Assembly (NCBI GenBank): GCA_020846005.1
Contig: JADLEQ010000070.1
Location: 1 to 64,000, forward strand
DNA from: Polyangiaceae bacterium
GTDB taxonomy: Bacteria; Myxococcota_A; Polyangia; Polyangiales; Polyangiaceae
DNA length: 64,000 nucleotides
Direction of reading: 5' to 3'
Positions 58,619 through 64,000 of the stretch are shown one piece after another (position 1 is the stretch's first letter; the number at the start of each line of letters is the position of its first letter). A model generated the notes under the pieces. The model had not been told where the DNA came from and made no database searches. It saw only the letters and a list, made by a program, of their open reading frames with translations. A program made the translations under genes and the position numbers.

Positions 58619-59698
58619 ATGACCGACTTCGCCACCAACGCCGCTCTTCCGCTCTGTGACCTCACTCCGCCGGCCTCGGAGGACGACCGTCGCTCGAGTG
58701 GGGTATTTGCGACCCACCCCTCCCGGCCGGCCTGTATGGGGGCGGTCATCGGGTGCTCCGCGCGGCTGCTCGAGGTGTACGAGATCGTCGATCGGGTGGC
58801 GCGGAGCGAGTGCACGGCGCTGGTGACGGGCGAGAGCGGCACGGGCAAGGAGCTCGTCGCGAGGGCGATCCATGAGGCGAGCGACCGGGCGCGGGGCCCG
58901 TTCGTCGCGGTCAACTGCGGCGCGATCCCGGAGGCCCTGCTCGAGAGCGAGCTGTTCGGTCACGCGCGCGGCGCGTTCACGGGCGCGGTCGCGACCAAGC
59001 AGGGGCGGGTGGCGCAGGCGGCGGGTGGCACGCTGTTCCTCGACGAGGTCGGCGAGCTCCCGCTCGCGCTGCAGGTGAAGCTGCTGCGCGTGCTCCAGGC
59101 GCACGAGTTCTCGCCCATCGGCGACACGAAGGTCCTCCGCGCCGACTGCCGGGTGGTCGCGGCCACCAACGTGGACCTCGAGGCCGCGGTGGCGGAGGGT
59201 TCGTTCCGTGAGGATCTCTACTACCGGCTCGACGTGGTTCGCCTCGAGGTGCCGCCGCTCCGCGAGCGCGTCGAGGACATCCCGCTCCTGGTCGAGCACT
59301 TCCTCGATCGCGCGCGGTCGCGAGTGGGCCGACGCGACGTGGAGGGTATCTCGCCCGCCGCGCTGGACCTCCTGGTGGCGTACGGCTGGCCCGGCAACGT
59401 GCGTGAGCTCGAGAACACCATCGAGCGGGCGCTGCTCCTGGCGCGGGGCCCGCAGATCGAGCCGGGCGACCTCCCGGCACGGGTGAAGGGGCTCGGGTCC
59501 GAGCAGCGCTTCGACACCAAGCTCCCCGAGGTGGGCACGGACCTGCGCCGGGCGGTCGAGAGCTTCGAGAACGGTCTCATCCGGCAGGCGCTCGATCGGA
59601 CGGGCTGGAACAAGAACCGCGCGGCGCGCCTGCTCGGCCTGAACCGCACGACCTTGGTCGAGATGCTGAAGCGCAAGCGCCTGCTCCGCGCGAGCTGA
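58619..59698 (+). CDS. sigma54-dependent flagellar activator without receiver domain
   Basis: This 359-residue protein is a bacterial enhancer-binding protein. The AAA+ domain starts near residue 40 with Walker A GESGTGKE (71-78), the sigma54-contact loop GAFTGA (118-123), Walker B GGTLFLDE (136-143), the arginine-finger region FREDLYYRLDVVRLEVPPLR and the sensor II GWPGNVRELENTIERALLLA. The C-terminal helix-turn-helix is NKNRAARLLGLNRTTLVEML. The first 40 residues carry no receiver, GAF or PAS domain, so no phosphorylation site is visible. Its position divergent from flgB, and its own sigma54 promoter, mark it as the flagellar master or class II regulator (FlrA/FlrC/FleQ-like role). ATG at 58619 has a good GGAGGT. 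Confidence 0.9.
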   Translation: MTDFATNAALPLCDLTPPASEDDRRSSGVFATHPSRPACMGAVIGCSARLLEVYEIVDRVARSECTALVTGESGTGKELVARAIHEASDRARGPFVAVNCGAIPEALLESELFGHARGAFTGAVATKQGRVAQAAGGTLFLDEVGELPLALQVKLLRVLQAHEFSPIGDTKVLRADCRVVAATNVDLEAAVAEGSFREDLYYRLDVVRLEVPPLRERVEDIPLLVEHFLDRARSRVGRRDVEGISPAALDLLVAYGWPGNVRELENTIERALLLARGPQIEPGDLPARVKGLGSEQRFDTKLPEVGTDLRRAVESFENGLIRQALDRTGWNKNRAARLLGLNRTTLVEMLKRKRLLRAS

Positions 59699-59706
59699 CG
59701 CCGGGT

Positions 59707-59722
59707 TGGCCCGCCGCTTGCT
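59707..59722 (+). promoter_or_regulatory. sigma54 promoter before the 59735 gene
   Basis: TGGCCCGCCGCTTGCT has GG (59708-59709) and GC (59720-59721) 10 bp apart and only one mismatch to TGGCACG-N4-TTGCT. The predicted start is about 59733, 2 nt before the ATG at 59735. Confidence 0.65.
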
Positions 59723-59734
59723 CCACGGGCGACC

Positions 59735-60247
59735 ATGAGCTCCGGACGCTGGCGCCTCGGCCTCGCGGTCCTGACCGCGGCCCTGTTCGGTGCGCCGCCG
59801 GCGGCGGCGCAGGAGTGGATCACTCACGGCGAGGTGGGCGCCGGGACGGGTCTCGAGGGCGCCGATCGGGGGGAAGGCGGCGGGTTCCAGCGCGCGCGGA
59901 CGCGCATCTTCGCGGGCGTGGACCTCTCGGTGGACGAGACCCCGGACAGCGGGTTCGGGGTGCGGGGCTTCGTGGAGATCGAGCGCGAGACCGGCGTGGG
60001 CGGCTCGGCGCGTTACCTCCGGCACGTCTCTCGCTACGTGACGCTCAGCCTCGCGGGCACGGCGATCCTCGTGCCGGCCACGCTCTTCGGCGGGGGCGTC
60101 GGCGCGCAGCTCGCGCTGCCGCTCGGTGACGAAGTGGCGATCTTCGCCGAGCCCGGCGTCTCGGCGTTCCCGTTCGGTGGCGATCGGCCGGGCGACGGCG
60201 TCGTCACCTGGTTCTCGCTCGATCTGGGGCTCCGTGTGGGGCTCTAG
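59735..60247 (+). CDS. small exported barrel-like outer membrane protein
   Basis: This 170-residue protein has a signal peptide (RWRLGLAVLTAALFGAPPAA, cleavage near AAAQ). Alternating strands follow: WITHGEVGAGTGLEGADRGE, RARTRIFAGVDLSVDET, FGVRGFVEIERETGVGG, YVTLSLAGTAILVPATLFGG and a terminal VVTWFSLDLGLRVGL ending in a hydrophobic residue, as outer-membrane barrels do. I do not recognise the family. A sigma54 promoter abuts the ATG, and the gene sits between the flagellar activator and flgG, so a flagellar role at the outer membrane is a fair inference. It overlaps the next gene by 14 nt. Confidence 0.7.
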   Translation: MSSGRWRLGLAVLTAALFGAPPAAAQEWITHGEVGAGTGLEGADRGEGGGFQRARTRIFAGVDLSVDETPDSGFGVRGFVEIERETGVGGSARYLRHVSRYVTLSLAGTAILVPATLFGGGVGAQLALPLGDEVAIFAEPGVSAFPFGGDRPGDGVVTWFSLDLGLRVGL

Positions 60248-60728
60248 GCGCGCGCTCGCGCTCGCCGTCGGCGCCGGGCTCGCGGTGAGCGGCTGCGGTG
60301 GCCCGTGCTCCCGCGACACCGACTGCGGCCTCGACCAGCGCTGCCGTGAGGGAGCGTGCGTCCTGCGGCAAGCGCCGCCGCTCGAGGAGGGCGGCGCCGA
60401 CGCCGGCGTGGACGGGCGCCCGGTGGACGCGACCACCGAGGAGCGCCCAGACGCCCCCGCCGACGCGACGCCGGACGCGCCGACGCCGGACGCGCCGACG
60501 CTCGACGCCCTCGCCGACGCCCCCGCGGACGCCCTCGCCGACGCCCTCGCCGACGCCCCCGCCGACGCGCCCGCCGACGCCCTCGCCGACGCCCCCGCCG
60601 ACGCCCTCGCCGACGCCCCCGCGGACGCGCCCGCGGACGCGCCCGCCGACGCCCCCGCCGACGCCCTCGCCGACGTCCCCGCCGACGCTCTCGCGGAAGC
60701 GCCCTCGCCGGACGCTCCCGCCGACTAG
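60234..60728 (+). CDS. lipoprotein with Ala-Asp repeat tail
   Basis: This 164-residue protein starts at GTG 60234 with a signal sequence and lipobox (ALALAVGAGLAVSGC, Cys near 20). A small Cys cluster follows (CSRDTDCGLDQRCREGACVL). The last 100 residues are an acidic low-complexity array of DAPADALADA-type units (Asp every 2-4 residues with Ala, Pro and Leu), which gives a highly negative flexible tail. The array is encoded by GACGCC-type repeats. The N-terminal part resembles other Myxococcota lipoprotein stems. It overlaps the 59735 gene and precedes flgG by 29 nt. Function unknown; a link to the outer part of the flagellum is inferred only from context. Confidence 0.7.
   Translation: MWGSRRALALAVGAGLAVSGCGGPCSRDTDCGLDQRCREGACVLRQAPPLEEGGADAGVDGRPVDATTEERPDAPADATPDAPTPDAPTLDALADAPADALADALADAPADAPADALADAPADALADAPADAPADAPADAPADALADVPADALAEAPSPDAPAD
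60495..60725 (+). repeat. coding repeat of GCCGACGCC-like units
   Basis: A degenerate in-frame array built from GACGCCCTC, GACGCCCCC and GCCGACGC units encodes the acidic tail of the lipoprotein. Its irregular order (P and L units mixed) suggests past slippage or unequal crossover. Confidence 0.8.
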
Positions 60729-60730
60729 CG

Positions 60731-60746
60731 CGGCATCGCGCTTGCA
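60731..60746 (+). promoter_or_regulatory. sigma54 promoter before flgG
   Basis: CGGCATCGCGCTTGCA has GG (60732-60733) and GC (60744-60745) 10 bp apart and a perfect TTGCA half. The predicted start is about 60757, one base before the flgG ATG at 60758. Confidence 0.65.
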
Positions 60747-60757
60747 GTACCCGGGGC

Positions 60758-61543
60758 ATGTTCCGAGCCCTCCACGTCGCAGCGACCGGCATGTCCGCGC
60801 AGGAGACGCACCTCGAGGGCGTCTCCAACAACATCGCGAACGCGAACACGGTCGGCTTCAAGAAGCAGCGGGTCGAGTTCCAGGACCTCCTGTACCAGAC
60901 GGTCCGCGCGGCAGGCGCGCCGACGGGGCCGGGGATGCAGGCGCCGAGCGCGCTGCAGTTCGGCACCGGAGTCCGCGTCTCGGGCACGGCGCGATCGTTC
61001 ACGCAGGGGACGGTCCAGAACACCGGCAACGCGCTCGACGTCGCGATCGAAGGGCGCGGCTGGCTCGTCGTGTCTCGGCCGGATGGATCGCAGGCGTTCA
61101 CCCGGGCCGGGACGCTGCGCACCGACGGTGAGGGGCGCCTGGTGAACGACGAGGGCTACCCGCTCGACCCGCCGATCACGATCCCGCCGGACGCGACGGG
61201 AGTGTCAATCGGCCACGATGGCACCGTCAGCGTGACGACGCCAGCGGACCCGACGCCGGTCGAGGTCGGGAAGCTCTCAATCGCTGTGTTCGTGAACGAC
61301 GCCGGGCTGCAGGCGCTCGGGCACAACCTCTTCGCCGCGTCCGCCGCCAGCGGGGACCCGCAGATCGGCGACCCGGGCACCGACGGGCGAGGGACGCTGC
61401 TCGGCGGCGCCGTAGAGCAGTCGAACGTCGACGTGGTCGAGGAGATGATCGGTCTCATCGCCGCGCAGCGTGGCTACGAGATCAACTCCCGCGTGATCGC
61501 GGCCGCGGACGAGATGCTCCGCGCGGCAACTCAGCTCAGGTGA
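60758..61543 (+). CDS. flgG: flagellar distal rod protein FlgG
   Basis: FlgG forms the distal rod. The 261-residue protein begins FRALHVAATGMSAQETHLEG and SNNIANANTVGFKKQRVEFQ, has the central ALDVAIEGRGWLVVSRPDG and FTRAGTLRTDGEGRLVNDEG, and ends GAVEQSNVDVVEEMIGLIAA followed by QRGYEINSRVIAAADEML, a near-perfect FlgG C-terminus. The ATG at 60758 lies 13 nt downstream of the -12 element of a sigma54 promoter; no Shine-Dalgarno is available to a leaderless message. The stop overlaps flgA (GTGA). Confidence 0.97.
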   Translation: MFRALHVAATGMSAQETHLEGVSNNIANANTVGFKKQRVEFQDLLYQTVRAAGAPTGPGMQAPSALQFGTGVRVSGTARSFTQGTVQNTGNALDVAIEGRGWLVVSRPDGSQAFTRAGTLRTDGEGRLVNDEGYPLDPPITIPPDATGVSIGHDGTVSVTTPADPTPVEVGKLSIAVFVNDAGLQALGHNLFAASAASGDPQIGDPGTDGRGTLLGGAVEQSNVDVVEEMIGLIAAQRGYEINSRVIAAADEMLRAATQLR

Positions 61544-62349
61544 CGACCATGCACGCTCTCCTCTTGCCCCGGCTCCCGACCCCCCGGCCCGCGCCTCGCG
61601 CGCGGACGCGACTCGCCCGCGCGGCGCTCTTCGTCTCGTTGTTCGCCGCGCCGAGCGCGTCGGGCGCGGGGGCGCCGGCCGAGGTCGTGGTGGACTCCGC
61701 GCGGCTCGAGCTCGGGGCGATCCTGCCCGGGGTCGAGCCCGAGCTCGCGGCGATCGACCTCGGGCCGGCGCCGGGCGCGGGGCAGGCGCGGGTGGTCACG
61801 CGGGGCGAGGTCGCGACCAAGGTGCGGGAGCAGGCGCCGGAGGCGCGCGTCCCGGAGGTGCCCGCGCGCACGCGGGTCGTGGGCGCGTCGCGGCGCGTCG
61901 CCAGGGACGAGCTGGCGCGTTGGATCGCCGCCGCAGCGGGCCCGGCGCTGCCACGGGGGGTCTCGCTGGAGGCGGTCGAGGTGGAGCGGTCGGTCGTGGT
62001 GTCGCCTCGCGCGACCGTCGATGCCCTGCCCCGCATCCGCATCGTGAAGCGCGAGGGGGCGGCGCGCGTCTCGGTCGTGGCGGCGCTGGTCCGCGACGGA
62101 GCCGTCGTGGCGCGGATCCCGGCCTCGCTCCGGGTGCGCGTCAGCGAGGAGGCGACGCGGCCGCTCGTCCCGCAAGGGACGTCGGTGCGCGTCGAGGTGG
62201 CGAAGGGCGGGCTGCGCGTGTCCGCGGCTGGCGTGGCGCTCGTCGATCTCGACGACGGGGAGGTCGGGACCTTCCGCGTCAGCCGCACCGGGCGCGTCGT
62301 CCGCGCGCGGCTCACCTCGGCGGACACCGCCCTCGTGGTGGAGCGATGA
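61540..62349 (+). CDS. flgA: flagellar P-ring chaperone FlgA
   Basis: FlgA is a periplasmic chaperone for P-ring assembly by FlgI. The 269-residue protein has a signal-like N-terminus (LARAALFVSLFAAPSASG), a variable first domain, and a C-terminal SAF-like domain (ASRRVARDELARWIAAAA, LVRDGAVVARIPASLRVRV, LVPQGTSVRVEVAKGGLRVS, FRVSRTGRVVRARLT). FlgA sequences vary; position between flgG and flgH supports the name. GTG at 61540 overlaps flgG; ATG at 61549 is an alternative start. Confidence 0.83.
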   Translation: MTTMHALLLPRLPTPRPAPRARTRLARAALFVSLFAAPSASGAGAPAEVVVDSARLELGAILPGVEPELAAIDLGPAPGAGQARVVTRGEVATKVREQAPEARVPEVPARTRVVGASRRVARDELARWIAAAAGPALPRGVSLEAVEVERSVVVSPRATVDALPRIRIVKREGAARVSVVAALVRDGAVVARIPASLRVRVSEEATRPLVPQGTSVRVEVAKGGLRVSAAGVALVDLDDGEVGTFRVSRTGRVVRARLTSADTALVVER

Positions 62350-63041
62350 GGCGCCTCGCGGTGGCGGCGCTCCTCCTGGCCGCAGCGGCCAGCTGCGGGC
62401 CGAACCACATCCGGCCCTTTCGGCCGCGTGAGCGTGTCTACAAGGCAGGCGACTACGCCGCCGCGCGGGCGGAGCGCGACGCCGCCGAGGGCTCCCTCTA
62501 CAGCGACGGTCACGGCGGCTGGCTCGAGGATACGCGGGCGGTGCGGGTCGGCGACGTGGTCACCATCCGCATCTCCGAGCGCGCAGACGCGCGGGGCGGC
62601 GCGACGACCAAGCTGAGCAAGGGGGCGGGGCGGGAGGGCGGGGTCGACGCGCTGCTCGGGCTCGTCCCCGCGCTCCAGCGCGCCTACCCGGACATCGATC
62701 CGTCGGAGCTCATCTCGATGCTGGCGAGCTCCGAGTTCGCCGGCGACGGCCAGACACGGCGCGCCGGGCAGCTCACCGCGCGGATCGCGGTGCGCGTGAA
62801 GCGCGCGTTGCCGAACGGTGACCTCTTCATCGAGGGCACCAAGGTCGTGATGATCAACAACGAGGAGTACCACCTCTATGTCTCGGGCGTGATCCGGCCG
62901 TCGGACATCGACCCGGACAACGCCGTCGACTCGTCGCTCATCGCGGACGCCCAGGTCGAGTTCACCGGGCGCGGGGACATCGCCGACCAGGTCGAGCGCG
63001 GCTGGCTGGTGGAGCTGCTCGACTTCCTGAACCCATTCTGA
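62346..63041 (+). CDS. flgH: flagellar L-ring lipoprotein FlgH
   Basis: FlgH forms the outer-membrane L ring. The 231-residue lipoprotein has a signal and lipobox (LAVAALLLAAAASC), then SLYSDGHGGWLEDTRAVRVG, the conserved SLW/Y...D..A..VGD pattern, VVTIRISERADARGGATTKL, and the C-terminal VKRALPNGDLFIEGTKVVMI and NNEEYHLYVSGVIRPSDIDP, ending LVELLDFLNPF. All are family hallmarks. ATG at 62346 overlaps the flgA stop (ATGA). Confidence 0.95.
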   Translation: MRRLAVAALLLAAAASCGPNHIRPFRPRERVYKAGDYAAARAERDAAEGSLYSDGHGGWLEDTRAVRVGDVVTIRISERADARGGATTKLSKGAGREGGVDALLGLVPALQRAYPDIDPSELISMLASSEFAGDGQTRRAGQLTARIAVRVKRALPNGDLFIEGTKVVMINNEEYHLYVSGVIRPSDIDPDNAVDSSLIADAQVEFTGRGDIADQVERGWLVELLDFLNPF

Positions 63042-63044
63042 GCC

Positions 63045-64000
63045 ATGAAGCGACTCCTCCTCTCGGTGCTCCTCGCCCTCGGCCTGGCCCTCCCTGCGCC
63101 CGCGCGCGGCGAGCGGCTGCTCGACATGGTCGACGTCGTCGGCGCGCGGGACAACCAGCTCGTCGGCTACGGCATCGTGACCGGCCTCAACGGGACGGGG
63201 GACGACGCCTCCGCGCCCTACGCCGCGCAGTCGCTCCGCGCGCTGCTCCGGCGCCTCGGCGTGCAGGTCGACTCCAAGCAGGTGCGGCTGCGCAACGTCG
63301 CGGCGGTGGTCGTCACCGCGACCCTGCCCGCGTTCGCCCGATCGGGCTCGCGCCTCGACGTCACCGTATCGTCCATGGGGAACGCGAAGTCGCTCCGGGG
63401 CGGCGTGCTCCTGGCGGCGCCCCTGCGCGGCGGCAACCGGAAGGTCTACGCCGTCGCCCAGGGTCCGCTGGTCGTGGGCGGGTTCTCCGCGTCGGGGGCC
63501 TCGGGGAGCAGCGTCTCGGAGAACGTGACGACGACCGCGCGCATCCCCGGCGGCGGGCTCGTCGAGCGCTCCGTGCGTCCGCCGCTCGGCAAGGATGGCG
63601 TCCTGGAGCTCTCGCTCCGCTCGCCGAGCTTCGTCACTGCGCGGCGGGTCGCGGTCGCGCTCGACGGCGAGCTCGGCAAGGGTAGCGCGACGGCGACCGA
63701 CGCCGGGACGGTCCGGGTGAAGGTGCCTGAGGCCCAGCGTGGGGATCCGGTGGCGCTCGTCGCGCGCATCGCCGAGCTCGACGTGCAGCCGGAGGTGGCG
63801 GCTCGCGTCGTCATCAACGAGCGCACCGGGACCATCGTGGCGGGAGGCGACGTGCGCCTGTCGCCGGTCGCCATCGCGCAGGGCGGGATCACGATCCGGG
63901 TGACGGAGGAGAAGAAGGTCTCCCAACCGCCGCCGCTCACGCCGGGCGCCCGCACGGTCGTGGTCCCTGACAGCAAGGTCGACGCCGAGGAGCCCGCCCC
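63045..64000 (+). CDS. flgI: flagellar P-ring protein FlgI, 3' end cut by the window
   Basis: FlgI forms the periplasmic P ring around the rod. The 318 residues visible include a signal peptide (LLLSVLLALGLALPAPARG), the conserved DMVDVVGARDNQLVGYGIVT and GLNGTGDD, AVVVTATLPAFARSGSRLDV, SSMGNAKSLRGGVLLAAPLR, and VVINERTGTIVAGGDVRLSP. The reading frame is open to the window edge and about 40-50 residues are missing relative to the family length. ATG at 63045 lies 3 nt after flgH. Confidence 0.96.
   Translation, partial: MKRLLLSVLLALGLALPAPARGERLLDMVDVVGARDNQLVGYGIVTGLNGTGDDASAPYAAQSLRALLRRLGVQVDSKQVRLRNVAAVVVTATLPAFARSGSRLDVTVSSMGNAKSLRGGVLLAAPLRGGNRKVYAVAQGPLVVGGFSASGASGSSVSENVTTTARIPGGGLVERSVRPPLGKDGVLELSLRSPSFVTARRVAVALDGELGKGSATATDAGTVRVKVPEAQRGDPVALVARIAELDVQPEVAARVVINERTGTIVAGGDVRLSPVAIAQGGITIRVTEEKKVSQPPPLTPGARTVVVPDSKVDAEEPA

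Noticed and set aside
58701-58715. A fourth GGGT...ACCC palindrome inside the activator coding sequence
   Set aside because: The spacer is 7 nt instead of 8 and it lies within codons, so it was not counted with the three intergenic sites.

Overview
The window is very GC-rich DNA with strong third-position G/C bias. It comes from a Gram-negative, flagellated bacterium: flgH and flgI (L and P rings), OmpA-type porins and many lipoproteins are present. Several features point to Myxococcota, probably Polyangia: Cys-rich lipoproteins with Gly/Ala/Asp linkers, a MopE-type metal-binding motif, an IgGFc-binding-like lipoprotein, a PP2C phosphatase fused to a cyclic-nucleotide domain, and LexA-like boxes resembling the Myxococcus type. 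The taxonomic placement is inference.

Layout. (1) 0.35-6.4 kb: the SOS mutasome imuA-imuB-dnaE2, with LexA-like palindromes touching the imuA and dnaE2 starts. (2) 6.4-9.6 kb: a PP2C/cNMP protein, a DUF1285-like protein and a SerA-type dehydrogenase. (3) 9.7-16.3 kb: the translation/transcription operon rimP-nusA-ylxR/L7Ae-infB-ylxP-rbfA, with mostly overlapping stop/start codons and a possible attenuator in its leader. (4) 16.3-34.3 kb: an accessory envelope region with an orphan ABC ATPase, two large OmpA proteins, a polysaccharide-type flippase operonic with two Gly/Cys-rich lipoproteins, an acyl-CoA dehydrogenase, more lipoproteins, a frameshifted small gene and several GC-rich tandem repeat arrays. 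(5) 34.4-38.0 kb: sthA and two HDOD proteins. (6) 38.0-64.0 kb: a nearly continuous flagellar locus. The minus strand runs flgB-flgC-fliEFGHIJK-flgDE-fliLMNOPQR-flhB-flhAF-fliA-flgF-histidine kinase, with fliW downstream. The plus strand carries a sigma54 activator, two unrecognised envelope proteins and flgG-flgA-flgH-flgI, which is cut by the window edge.

How it works together. The flagellar locus appears to be run by sigma54. A sigma54 activator without a receiver domain sits divergently from flgB. The intergenic gap holds three palindromes of the form GGGT-N8-ACCC, and GG-N10-GC promoters lie before flgB, flhA, flgG, the activator itself, an outer-membrane-type protein and fliW. At four of these the -12 element is only 13-15 nt from the start codon, which implies leaderless mRNAs. 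sigma28 (FliA) and FliW would act later in the hierarchy.

The best candidates for something undescribed are the GGGT-N8-ACCC enhancer/leaderless sigma54 circuit and the two envelope proteins (59735-60728) embedded in it. No flagellin, cap, motor-stator or chemotaxis genes, flhG or csrA were seen in the window.
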